Below, in pieces: positions 54,424 through 62,581 of a stretch of DNA of 64,000 bases (its first letter is position 1; every line of letters begins with the position of its first letter). The notes under the pieces are model-generated. The model was given only the letters and a program-made list of their open reading frames with translations, was not told the DNA's origin and did no database searches. Both the position numbers and the translations under genes were made by a program. The DNA is from Pseudomonadota bacterium. GTDB taxonomy: Bacteria > Pseudomonadota > Gammaproteobacteria > Burkholderiales > Burkholderiaceae_C. The stretch lies in NCBI GenBank assembly GCA_020161775.1, contig JAIUOW010000006.1, positions 1 through 64,000 of the forward strand, written 5' to 3'.

Positions 54424-56133
54424 ATGAAATGGCTTCCTGAATGGTTGCGCCACTACCAGCGGGCCTGGTTCGCCGGGGACCTGACGGCCGGCATCATCGT
54501 CACGGTGATGCTGATCCCGCAGAGCCTGGCCTATGCGCTGCTGGCCGGGCTGCCGCCCGAGGTGGGGCTGTACGCCAGCATCCTGCCGATCATCGCCTAC
54601 GCCCTGCTGGGCTCCAGCATGACGCTGGCCGTGGGCCCGGTGGCGGTGGCATCGCTCATGACGGCCAGCGCCTTGCAGCCGCTGGCGGCGGCCGGCTCGG
54701 CCGAGTACGTGGCGCTGGCGATGCAGCTGTCATTGCTGTCGGGCGTGATGCTGCTGGCCTTCGGCGCGTTGCGGCTGGGCTTTCTGGCGTATTTCCTGAG
54801 CCACCCGGTCATCAGCGGCTTCATCACCGGCTCGGCCGTGCTGATCGCGGTGGGGCAGATCAAACACATCCTGGGCGTGAAGGTCGCGGGCAGTGATGTG
54901 CTCGACGTGCTGCACGGCCTCGCAACGGCCTTGCCGCAGACCCGGCCCGTCACGCTGGTCATCGGTGTGGCCAGCCTGTTGTTCCTGTGGGCAGCGCGGC
55001 GCTGGATGGCGCGCGCGCTGCAGCACATCGGCCTGGGCGCCAAGACGGCCGACCTGCTGGCCAAGCTCGCGCCCATGCTGGCGGTGATCGCCTCCACCGC
55101 CGTGGTGGGCCTGCTGCGGCTGGACCAGTCAGCCGGCGTGAGCGTGGTGGGTGCCGTGCCGCAGGGCCTGCCCCAGCTCAGCCTGCCGGTGCCCAGCATG
55201 GGTACGCTGGGCCAGCTGTGGCTGCCCGCGCTGCTGATCTCGCTGGTGGGTTTTGTGGAAAGTGTTTCGGTGGCGCAATCGCTGGCGCTCAAGCGCCAGC
55301 AACGCATCCAGCCCAACCGCGAGCTGCTGGGCCTGGGCGCGGCCAACATGGCCAGCGCGTTCTCGGGCGGCTACCCGGTCACGGGCGGCTTCGCGCGCTC
55401 GGTGGTCAACTTTGCCGCGGGCGCCCAGACGCCATTGGCCGGCGTGATCTCGGCCGTGCTGATGGCAGTGGTGATCGCCGCGCTGACCGGCTGGTTCTTC
55501 TACCTGCCGCATGCGGTGCTGGCCGCCACCATCATCATTGCCGTGACGTCGCTGATCGACCTGGACACGCTGCGCCACGCCTGGCACTACGACCGCGCGG
55601 ACGCGCTGGCGCTGCTGGCCACGGCCGCCGGCGTGGTGGTGTTCGGGGTGGAAGCCGGCATCCTGCTGGGCGTGACCCTGTCGCTGGGCACCATCGTCTG
55701 GCGCAACACCCACCCGCACATTGCGGTGGTGGGCCGCCTGCCAGGCACCCAGCATTTCCGCAACGTGGAGCGCTTCCAGGTGGAAACCGTGCCCGGCCTG
55801 CTGGCCGTGCGGGTGGACGAAAGCCTGTTCTTCGCCAACGCCACGGTGGTGGAAGACCGCATCGAGGCCCTGCTGGCGCGCGACGCCACGGTGCGCCGCG
55901 TGGTGCTGATCTGCTCTGCCATCAACCAGATCGACGCCACGGCGCTGGGCGTGCTGACGCAAATGGAACGCAACCTGGCCGCGCGCGGCATTGAATTCAC
56001 GCTCGCCGAAGTCAAGGGCCCTGTGATGGACCGGCTGCGTGGCACGGAGCTGGGCCAGCGGCTGCACGGCAAGGTGTTTTTGAGCACCCACGACGCCTTC
56101 ATGCAACCGGTGCCAGCGCCTCCCAGGCCGTAA
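54424..56133 (+). CDS. SulP-family sulfate/anion permease with STAS domain
   Basis: The 569-residue inner-membrane transporter starts with the SulP signature GDLTAGIIVTVMLIPQSLAYALLAGLPPEVGLY (here split across the first helices), followed by about 11 more helices and a C-terminal STAS domain (from about residue 440; VRRVVLICSAINQIDATALGVLTQM). SulP proteins move sulfate, bicarbonate or other anions. As the last rightward gene of the persulfide cluster it most likely handles sulfate or sulfite. Its last 35 bp overlap the 3' end of the convergent AhpD-like gene. Confidence 0.93.
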   Translation: MKWLPEWLRHYQRAWFAGDLTAGIIVTVMLIPQSLAYALLAGLPPEVGLYASILPIIAYALLGSSMTLAVGPVAVASLMTASALQPLAAAGSAEYVALAMQLSLLSGVMLLAFGALRLGFLAYFLSHPVISGFITGSAVLIAVGQIKHILGVKVAGSDVLDVLHGLATALPQTRPVTLVIGVASLLFLWAARRWMARALQHIGLGAKTADLLAKLAPMLAVIASTAVVGLLRLDQSAGVSVVGAVPQGLPQLSLPVPSMGTLGQLWLPALLISLVGFVESVSVAQSLALKRQQRIQPNRELLGLGAANMASAFSGGYPVTGGFARSVVNFAAGAQTPLAGVISAVLMAVVIAALTGWFFYLPHAVLAATIIIAVTSLIDLDTLRHAWHYDRADALALLATAAGVVVFGVEAGILLGVTLSLGTIVWRNTHPHIAVVGRLPGTQHFRNVERFQVETVPGLLAVRVDESLFFANATVVEDRIEALLARDATVRRVVLICSAINQIDATALGVLTQMERNLAARGIEFTLAEVKGPVMDRLRGTELGQRLHGKVFLSTHDAFMQPVPAPPRP

Positions 56134-56449
56134 GGGTCTCGGCGGCGTACATGAGCGCCGGGCCACCGCCCATGTAGACACACACGGCCAGCATCTCCTC
56201 CAGCTCGGCGCGCGTGCAGCCCAGCCTGTGCAGCGCCTTCACATGAAAGGCAATGCAGCCCGAGCAGTGCTGCGTGATGCCCACCGCCAGCGCGATCAGT
56301 TCCTTGTGTTTGGCGCTGACCGCGCCTTCGGCCATGGCGGCCTTGGCCAGTTGGGTGAAACCCGCCATGGCCTCGGGTTGTGCCTTGCGCAGCTGCGCCA
56401 TCTGGGTGTTCAGGCCCTGCATCAGGGTGGCGTGTTCAAAGGTGCTCAT
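56099..56449 (-). CDS. Carboxymuconolactone decarboxylase/AhpD-like protein
   Basis: The 116-residue protein has the AhpD-type redox motif HCSGCIAFHV, with Cys62, Cys65 and His69 in the C-X2-C-X3-H arrangement, and KHKELIALAVGI before it. AhpD-like proteins reduce alkyl hydroperoxide reductases or act as small thiol-disulfide catalysts. The ATG at 56449 gives a normal length. Its 3' end overlaps the SulP gene by 35 bp on the opposite strand. Whether it is tied to the sulfur cluster is uncertain; it does not share that promoter. Confidence 0.9.
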   Translation of the reverse strand: MSTFEHATLMQGLNTQMAQLRKAQPEAMAGFTQLAKAAMAEGAVSAKHKELIALAVGITQHCSGCIAFHVKALHRLGCTRAELEEMLAVCVYMGGGPALMYAAETLTAWEALAPVA

Positions 56450-56616
56450 GGTGGTTCGTGATTGAAGCAATGCCCCTACTGTGCGCGCGCACGGCGCGGC
56501 GCGACTTGATCCTGGTCACACCACCTGCGAACCGGACACCGCACGCGAACCGGACGCCACCCAAGGGTCTTTGGCCGGCCGCTATGCTGGCCGCACCTTT
56601 TTCAAGCTGTACCTCC

Positions 56617-57450
56617 ATGACACCCACGCCCAAGCTTCCAGCCACCCGCGCCGCCTTGCTGCTGGCGCTCGCGCCCCTTTGCGCCGCCGCCCAGCAGGCC
56701 CCCGACCAGCCGCTGTGGGAGGTAGGCGCGTTTGGCGCCGCCTACAGCCAGCAGGCCTATCCGGGCTCGGACAGACAGGTCAACGGCGCCATCGCCCTGC
56801 CCTATTTCGTCTATCGCGGCAAATACTTTCGCGCCGACCGCAACGCTTTAGGCATCCGCGCGCTGAAGACGCCCACGGTGGAAGTGGACATCGGCGTATC
56901 TGGCGCCTTTGGCTCCAGCTCCGACGACATCGAGGCGCGCCGCGGCATGCCCGATCTGGGCACGCTGGTGGAATTTGGCCCACGGCTCAAATGGGACCTG
57001 GGCCCGGCGCTGGGCGGCCGGTGGCAGGCCGAATTTCCCCTGCGCGGGGTGTTCGACCTGAGCGACGGCGCGGCCCACCGGGGTGTGGCTTTTGAGCCCG
57101 AGCTGTCGTATGCGCGTGCCACGGCCGGGGGCTGGCGCTACAGCACCGGCGTGAGCGCCATCTTTGCCGACCGCAAGCTGGCCGACACCTTCTATGGCGT
57201 GGCGCCGCGCTATGCCACGCCAGGCCGCCCGGCCTACACCGCTGAAAGCGGCCTGGTGGCCTGGCGCCTGTCGCTGTCGGCATCACGCCAGCTGGCGCCC
57301 GACTGGCGGCTGTTTGCCTTCACCCGGCTGCAAAGCGTGGCCGGCGCGGCCAACCGGGCCAGCCCGCTGGTGCGCCAGACCACGGGCGTGACCGTGGGCG
57401 TGGGCGTGGCCTACACCTGGGCGCAGTCAGACCGCCCTGCGGTCGACTGA
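56617..57450 (+). CDS. MipA/OmpV-family outer-membrane protein
   Basis: The 277-residue protein has a signal peptide (ATRAALLLALAPLCAAAQQ) and the MipA/OmpV pattern WEVGAFGAAYSQQAYPGSDRQ, LPYFVYRGKYFRADRNALG and a C-terminal strand VGVGVAYTWAQS. MipA links the lytic transglycosylase MltA to PBP1B in E. coli; other members are OmpV-like barrels. The ATG at 56617 is selected because it gives the signal peptide. It is convergent with the following gene, one base between the stop codons. Confidence 0.92.
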   Translation: MTPTPKLPATRAALLLALAPLCAAAQQAPDQPLWEVGAFGAAYSQQAYPGSDRQVNGAIALPYFVYRGKYFRADRNALGIRALKTPTVEVDIGVSGAFGSSSDDIEARRGMPDLGTLVEFGPRLKWDLGPALGGRWQAEFPLRGVFDLSDGAAHRGVAFEPELSYARATAGGWRYSTGVSAIFADRKLADTFYGVAPRYATPGRPAYTAESGLVAWRLSLSASRQLAPDWRLFAFTRLQSVAGAANRASPLVRQTTGVTVGVGVAYTWAQSDRPAVD

Positions 57451-57451
57451 G

Positions 57452-58051
57452 CTAACCCACCAGGGCCTGGTACGCGGCGCGTGTTGGTGCCGATACCGAC
57501 TGCACCAACTGCGCATAGGCCGTCTGGTGCCGTGCCAGCATACGCGCGGAGGCCACCATGCGCGACTTGCAGAACCAGTGGCAGGTGTGCTGCAGCAGGA
57601 ACAGCTCGGCCGACAGCGTGAAGGCGCGTTCGCGTGCCGGCAGGTCCACCGCCTCCACCATGCGGCCAATGCCGTCGGCATGCACCACCAGCGCCTGGCG
57701 CATGTCAAACGTGGCCGCGGGCAACAGGCGGGTCAGCCAGGGCAGGTACAGCGGCAGGCGGCTCACGCGCGCATGGGCCGCATCCACCTTCGCGAAATCC
57801 ACCGCCAGCGCCCGCATCTGCGCGGCCAGCGCCTGCTCGGTGGACTGCAGCATGCTGAAGATCTGGTCACGCCGCTGCCCGTCAGCCTCGCCCAGGGCAC
57901 GCAGGTAGCCCTGGGTCAAGGTCTCCATGTGCTTTTCAATCTGGTGCGGGCCCAGATGGCTGGCCAGCAGCGCGATGCGCTGGCGCTGGTCTTTGGCGCG
58001 GACAAACCACAGGGCGATAACGGCGAGGATCGCCAGCGGAAACAGGTTCAT
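57452..58051 (-). CDS. Hypothetical membrane-anchored helical protein
   Basis: The 199-residue protein begins with one hydrophobic helix (MNLFPLAILAVIALWFV) followed by a basic stretch (RAKDQRQR), so the bulk should lie in the cytoplasm. The rest is mostly helical (ETLTQGYLRALGEADGQRRDQIFSML, AAQMRALAVDFAKVDAAHARV, FTLSAELFLLQHTCHWFCK). I do not recognise the family. The ATG at 58051 is preferred to an upstream start 11 codons earlier, since it places the anchor at the N terminus. Confidence 0.7.
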   Translation of the reverse strand: MNLFPLAILAVIALWFVRAKDQRQRIALLASHLGPHQIEKHMETLTQGYLRALGEADGQRRDQIFSMLQSTEQALAAQMRALAVDFAKVDAAHARVSRLPLYLPWLTRLLPAATFDMRQALVVHADGIGRMVEAVDLPARERAFTLSAELFLLQHTCHWFCKSRMVASARMLARHQTAYAQLVQSVSAPTRAAYQALVG

Positions 58052-58093
58052 GGTGGCGCTGAGTGTACTGAGCAGACAGCGCACGGGCCGGGG

Positions 58094-59305
58094 TCAGCGG
58101 GCGGCGCCAGCCTCGTCGTCGATGGCCTTTTGCACGGCCTGATAGAACGCCTCGCGCTGGGCGCCAGAGCTGCGGTCATTGGCGCCGGTGCCCCAGTTGG
58201 CGTTCAGCGCCACGACCAGCTTGCGCTTCGGGTCGATGAAGATGCCCTGGCCGAAAATGCCGCGCGCTGAATAGCTGCCGTCGGCATAGGTCCACCACTG
58301 GTAGCCATAGCCCCGGTCCGCCTGGCCAATGGGCATGCGGGTGGACGTGGCCTCGGCCAGCCAGCCGTCGGGCACGATGCTTTGGCCGTTGACCATCGCA
58401 CCGTTCAGGATGAACTGCCCCACGCGGGCAAAGTCGCGCGTGGCGGCCTGGATGCAGCAGCCGCTGATCTCCTGGCCGGTCTTGCTCAGGATCCAGGTGG
58501 CCTGCTGCTCCATGCCCGCGGGCGCCCAGATTTTTTCAGACAGGTAATTGGCCAGCGGCTTCTTCGTCGCCTGGGCCAGCAGGATGCCCACCAGGTTGGT
58601 CTCACCGGTGCTGTAGTGCCAGCGCGTGCCGGCCGGCGCCACGCGCGGCAGCTGGCGCATGTAGCTCACCAGCGAGTCCACACCGTCCTCGGGCTTGTGG
58701 TTGTTGAAGCGCGCCACGTCGGAATTGGGGTCACCATAGTCCTCGTTCCAGCGCACGCCCGAGGTCATGGTCAGCAGCTGGCGGATACTCACGTCGTCAT
58801 AGGCCGAGCCCTTCATCTGCGGGATGTAGTCGCTGACCTTGTCGTCCATGCTCTTGATGTAGCCGTCGCGGATGGCCGCGCCCACCAGCGTGGACGTCAG
58901 GGACTTGGCCACCGAAAAGCTGGTCCAGCGCCCGGTGGCATCAAAGCCCAGGCCGTAGCGCTCCAGGCGCAGCTTGCCGTCGTGCAGGATCACCACCGCC
59001 GCGCTGCGCTGGGCCGCCATGAAGGCATCCACATCTGCATCCTTGCCCAGCTTCAGCGGCGGGCCGGGCGGCAGCGGTGACGGCGTGCCGCTGGCCGCCA
59101 CGGGCCGCGCGCGCGCCAGCAGCGGGATGCGGTCCAGCGCGCGGAAGGCTGCGTCGCGCTGGGGCACCGTCCAGAACAGCAGGTCGCGGTTGGTGGGCAC
59201 GGTGGCCAGCAGGCCGCGCGTCTCCTTGTCCAGGCTGAACCAGCCGGCGGTGCCGGCCACGGCCACCACGGCCAGCAGGCCGAGGGCGATTGTCTTGAGC
59301 TTCAT
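58094..59305 (-). CDS. NylB-like serine hydrolase (class C beta-lactamase fold)
   Basis: The 403-residue protein has an N-terminal signal or anchor helix (LKTIALGLLAVVAVAGTAGWF) and the penicillin-recognising fold: nucleophile motif SVAK (Ser131, Lys134) in SFSVAKSLTS, and WHYSTGETNLVGILLA, which resembles the tyrosine motif of 6-aminohexanoate-dimer hydrolase (NylB) and related esterases. Also visible are LLTMTSGVRWNEDYGDP and GYGYQWWTYADGSYSARGIFGQG. Such enzymes cleave esters or linear amides; the natural substrate is unknown. The start at 59305 gives the signal peptide. Confidence 0.9.
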   Translation of the reverse strand: MKLKTIALGLLAVVAVAGTAGWFSLDKETRGLLATVPTNRDLLFWTVPQRDAAFRALDRIPLLARARPVAASGTPSPLPPGPPLKLGKDADVDAFMAAQRSAAVVILHDGKLRLERYGLGFDATGRWTSFSVAKSLTSTLVGAAIRDGYIKSMDDKVSDYIPQMKGSAYDDVSIRQLLTMTSGVRWNEDYGDPNSDVARFNNHKPEDGVDSLVSYMRQLPRVAPAGTRWHYSTGETNLVGILLAQATKKPLANYLSEKIWAPAGMEQQATWILSKTGQEISGCCIQAATRDFARVGQFILNGAMVNGQSIVPDGWLAEATSTRMPIGQADRGYGYQWWTYADGSYSARGIFGQGIFIDPKRKLVVALNANWGTGANDRSSGAQREAFYQAVQKAIDDEAGAAR

Positions 59306-59384
59306 GGCGGCAGGTCCCCGTGGGTGGTGATGCCCACCCGGGCATCTGCCGGCCATTGTCTGCGATTGCGCGGTGCCAGCCGGC

Positions 59385-59873
59385 TCAGGCCGCCACGCCC
59401 TCGCCCATCTCCTGCATGAGCTGGGCCTTGCGCTCCTGCAGCGCCGGCACCATGCCGGCCAGGTCCAGGCCACTGCTGCGCGCCTGCGGGAACATCTTTT
59501 CCCGCTCTTCGGTCACGTGGTGGTCGATCATCTCGCCCAGCACTTTCACCTTGGCGTTGAAGTGGCTCTCATCGGCATCCATGGCCTCGATCTGCGCGAT
59601 CAGGTCCTTGGCGCTGGCATGCTCCACGTCGGCCTCGTCCATGATGTCGTCACTGGCCGTGGCTTCGCGCACGGGGGGATAGAACAGCTCCTCCTCCAGC
59701 TGCGCATGGACGTTCAGCGCCAGGCAGATCTGGTCGGCCAGCGGCTTGCGCTGGCTGGCGGGGGCATCGGATTCAGCCAGCTTGTTGAATTGCTGGAACA
59801 GCTTCTTGACGGCGATGTGATCGGCATCCAGCAGGTCGACGGCGTCGCCTTTTTTGGGGGGTGCTTTGCTCAT
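59385..59873 (-). CDS. Hemerythrin-like domain protein
   Basis: The 162-residue protein is a four-helix-bundle hemerythrin HHE domain with metal-ligand candidates in LDADHIAVKKLFQQF, NVHAQLEEELFYPP, EHASAKDLIAQIE and DHHVTEEREKMFPQ. Proteins of this type bind di-iron and take part in oxygen, NO or iron handling. AGGAG precedes the ATG at 59873. It lies 79 bp upstream of the serine hydrolase start on the same strand, without obvious functional linkage. Confidence 0.92.
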   Translation of the reverse strand: MSKAPPKKGDAVDLLDADHIAVKKLFQQFNKLAESDAPASQRKPLADQICLALNVHAQLEEELFYPPVREATASDDIMDEADVEHASAKDLIAQIEAMDADESHFNAKVKVLGEMIDHHVTEEREKMFPQARSSGLDLAGMVPALQERKAQLMQEMGEGVAA

Positions 59874-59908
59874 GTGGGGACTCCTGATGTTGGAAGAGTG
59901 AAGGTCTG

Positions 59909-59927
59909 GCGCATCCCTGCGATGCGC
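59909..59927. repeat. Seven-bp inverted repeat upstream of the hemerythrin gene
   Basis: GCGCATC and GATGCGC pair exactly around CCTGC, in the 114-bp gap between the pseudouridine synthase stop and the hemerythrin start. No T-tract follows on the minus strand, so it could be a leader hairpin or a protein site rather than a terminator. Confidence 0.45.
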
Positions 59928-59987
59928 AGCCTCCAATCTAGGCGCTGTCCTGGCCCGCAACCGTCAGCGCGGTTGCCCCAGCGGTTG

Positions 59988-60932
59988 TCAGCGCAGAACT
60001 ACGTCCGCTTGTGGCGCTTGCGGAAAATCCAGCCGCTGGCGGCTCGCAAAGCTGCGCGCCTGCCCCGTGACCGGATCGCGAAACGCAATGGCTTGCGCCA
60101 GCAGCCGCAGCGGGTTGGCCGGGTCGTCGCTGCCGTGCGGCAGCAAGCGCGGGTAAATGCGGTCGCCCAGGATGGGCAGGCCCAGCGCGGCCATGTGCAC
60201 GCGCAGCTGGTGGCGCTTGCCCGTGGCCGGCCACAGGCGATAGCGCGCATGGGCGCCGCGGGTTTCGAGCCATTCAATCCGGGTGCTGGCGTTGGGCGTG
60301 CCCACCGCCTCGCCTGCTACCTCGCCCCCCGCTTCACGCATCTGCATGAAATGTTCACCCTCCACCAGCGTGCTGGCACGCGTGAGCGGAAACTGCAGCG
60401 CCATGCCGTCCGGCCGGGCTGCAATGGCTTCGTAGGTCTTGGTCACGCCCTGGCTGAAGAACAGCCGGTGGTACAGCGCGCAGGTGGCCGGCTGCTTGGC
60501 CAGCAGCACCACGCCGGCGGTCTCCCGGTCCAGCCGGTGCAGCGGCGTCAGGCCGTCCAGCCCCAGCTGGCGGCGCAGCTGCACGAGCAGGGTCTGCTGC
60601 AGGTAGTGGCCCGAGGGCGTGACGCTCAGGAAGTGCGGCTTGTCCGCCACCACCAGCAGTTCGTCTTCAAACAGCACACTCACCGGCGCCGCGCTGGGCT
60701 CTTCATCTGGCACGCTGCGGTAGTAGTAGAGCTTGCCATGCGCGGTGTAGGGCTCGCCGGGCGTGATGCGGCGGCCCGCTTCATCCACCACGTCGCCCCG
60801 GGCCATGCGCTCGCGCCACTGCGCGGCCGGGATCGCGGGAAAACGCTGCACCAGAAAGTCGAGCATGCACGCCCACGGCCCCTCAGGCAGGCCAACCTGG
60901 CTGGCACCCACGCCATCGCGTACGGGCAACAT
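59988..60932 (-). CDS. RluA-family pseudouridine synthase
   Basis: The 314-residue enzyme carries the catalytic-aspartate motif HRLDRETAGV, followed by GVTKTYEAIAARP and the C-terminal segment RYRLWPATGKRHQLRVHMAALGLPILGD, all RluA-type. There is no N-terminal S4 domain of usual form, though GPWACMLDFLVQRFPAIPAAQWRERM resembles the short N-terminal segment of TruC/RluA-like enzymes. The exact RNA target (23S rRNA or tRNA) is not predictable. The gene starts 2 bp after the stop of trhO on the same strand, so the two RNA-modification genes form an operon. Confidence 0.92.
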   Translation of the reverse strand: MLPVRDGVGASQVGLPEGPWACMLDFLVQRFPAIPAAQWRERMARGDVVDEAGRRITPGEPYTAHGKLYYYRSVPDEEPSAAPVSVLFEDELLVVADKPHFLSVTPSGHYLQQTLLVQLRRQLGLDGLTPLHRLDRETAGVVLLAKQPATCALYHRLFFSQGVTKTYEAIAARPDGMALQFPLTRASTLVEGEHFMQMREAGGEVAGEAVGTPNASTRIEWLETRGAHARYRLWPATGKRHQLRVHMAALGLPILGDRIYPRLLPHGSDDPANPLRLLAQAIAFRDPVTGQARSFASRQRLDFPQAPQADVVLR

Positions 60933-60934
60933 GC

Positions 60935-61768
60935 TCAGCCGCCCGGCGCGTGCGCGGCCTGCGCCAGCCGCCGCGCGCGCGCCAGGCGCCAGGCACCGTC
61001 GGGCGTGGCCTGGTACACGTCTTCCAGCGTGGTAGCAGTCTCATTCAACCGGGTGTCCAGCGCCACGCGGTTGTCAAACACAAAACATTCGCCATGCCAG
61101 TCCTGCTGCGCATCGGGCATCTGCTGGAAGTAGTTGAGGATGCCGCCGTCCAGCTGGTACACCTGCAGCCCCATGCCCTGCATCCAGGCGCTGGTCTTTT
61201 CGCAGCGGATGCCGCCGGTGCAGTACATGGCCACGCGCTGGCCCTGCGCCTGCCACTGGGCAGCATGGGCTTGCACGTACGCCGGGAAGTCGCGGAAGTT
61301 CGCCACGCCGGGGTCCACCGCGCCCGCAAAATGCCCCAGGCGGAATTCAAAGCTGTTGCGGTTGTCCAGCAGCACCACGTCGGGATCTTTGATCAGTTGC
61401 CGCCAGTCTTGCGGCGATACATTGATGCCGGTGCGCCGCGCGTCCACGCCGTCCACGCCCAACGGCACGATTTCCTTCTTGACATGGACCTTCAGCCGCG
61501 CAAACGGCGGCGTGCGGCAGGCGCTGCGCTTGAATGCCATGCCAGCGAAAGCGCCGCCCAGGGCTGCGTCGTGCTGCAAGGCCTGTTCGATGCCGTCCAC
61601 CGCGTCTTCAGGCCCCGCCAGCATGCCGTTGATGCCCTCCGTGGCCAGCAGGATGCTGCCGGTCAGCCCCGCTGCCGCCGCCAGCCGCTGGCGCAGGTGC
61701 GCCGCCACGCCGTCCGGGTCTGCGAGCGGGACGAACTTGTAGAACGCGGTGTGAACCAGGGCAGGCAT
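60935..61768 (-). CDS. trhO: tRNA uridine(34) hydroxylase TrhO (rhodanese-domain, UPF0176/YceA)
   Basis: Oxygen-dependent enzyme that hydroxylates U34 of some tRNAs during 5-carboxymethoxyuridine/5-methoxyuridine synthesis. The 277-residue protein has an N-terminal acylphosphatase-like domain (TAFYKFVPLADPDGVAAHL; SILLATEGINGMLAG) and a rhodanese domain with VVLLDNRNSFEFRLGHF and the active-site loop YCTGGIRCEK. The start at 61768 (MPALVHTAFYKF) matches the family; the GTG 18 codons upstream is less likely. It is divergent from the binding-protein gene with a 68-bp gap. Confidence 0.94.
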   Translation of the reverse strand: MPALVHTAFYKFVPLADPDGVAAHLRQRLAAAAGLTGSILLATEGINGMLAGPEDAVDGIEQALQHDAALGGAFAGMAFKRSACRTPPFARLKVHVKKEIVPLGVDGVDARRTGINVSPQDWRQLIKDPDVVLLDNRNSFEFRLGHFAGAVDPGVANFRDFPAYVQAHAAQWQAQGQRVAMYCTGGIRCEKTSAWMQGMGLQVYQLDGGILNYFQQMPDAQQDWHGECFVFDNRVALDTRLNETATTLEDVYQATPDGAWRLARARRLAQAAHAPGG

Positions 61769-61836
61769 GCGGCGGATTTTCCCATGGGGCATGGTTACCA
61801 TCGCAGCTTGCAGCCTCAACACCTTTGCAACGCGCC

Positions 61837-62577
61837 ATGACCAGCCCGCCTTCCATCCCCGCCGCCATCGTTGCCGCCTTCGCCCTCACCGGACGCCTGC
61901 GCGCCTCCATCAACACCGGCAACCCCATCCTGGCGGCGCCGGACCCGGCCACCGGCACGGCCAGGGGCGTGTCGGTGGACCTGGCGCGCGGGTTTGCGCA
62001 GCGCCTGGGGCTGGCCCTGGAGCTGGTGGTGTTCGGCACCGCCGCCCAGTCGGTGAATGCGGTGACGAACGGGCAGGCCGACATCGGCTTTTTCGCCATT
62101 GATCCCAAGCGCGGCGAAAGCATCCACTTCACCGCGCCCTATGTGCTGATCGAAGGCTGCTATGCCGTGCGCGATGAATCCCCGCTCACCCGCACGGACG
62201 AAGTGGACCGTACCGGCACGCGCGTGGTGGTCGGCCAGGGCAGCGCCTACGACCTGTACCTCAGCCGCGAGATCCAGCATGCCACCCTGCTGCGCGCGCC
62301 CAGCTCGCCGGCGGTGGTGGACTATTTCCTGGCGCAAGGCGCCGACGTGGCCGCTGGTGTGAAGCAGCAGCTGCAGGCAGACGCCGCGCGCCTGGGCGGC
62401 ATCCGCCTGCTGCCGGATCGCTTCATGGTGATCCAGCAGGCCATGGGCTGCCCGCGCAGCCGGGGCGCCGAGGCCGCCGCGGCACTGGCCGCTTATGTGG
62501 AAGACATGAAGCGCAGCGGCTTCGTGGCCGATGCGCTGGCGCGCCACGGCATCAGCGGCGCGGCGGTGGCGCCCTGA
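61837..62577 (+). CDS. Family 3 solute-binding-domain protein without obvious signal peptide
   Basis: The 246-residue protein has the amino-acid-type binding fold: LTGRLRASINTGNPILA, ARGVSVDLARGFAQRLGL, VTNGQADIGFFAIDPKRGESIHFTAPYVLIEG. The N terminus MTSPPSIPAAIVAAFALTG lacks a basic start and a proper hydrophobic core, so export is doubtful. No permease or ATPase genes accompany it. It is followed after 4 bp by the LysR gene. It may sense an internal ligand, or the true start may lie elsewhere; a TTG four codons upstream does not add a signal peptide. Confidence 0.85.
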   Translation: MTSPPSIPAAIVAAFALTGRLRASINTGNPILAAPDPATGTARGVSVDLARGFAQRLGLALELVVFGTAAQSVNAVTNGQADIGFFAIDPKRGESIHFTAPYVLIEGCYAVRDESPLTRTDEVDRTGTRVVVGQGSAYDLYLSREIQHATLLRAPSSPAVVDYFLAQGADVAAGVKQQLQADAARLGGIRLLPDRFMVIQQAMGCPRSRGAEAAAALAAYVEDMKRSGFVADALARHGISGAAVAP

Positions 62578-62581
62578 ACCC

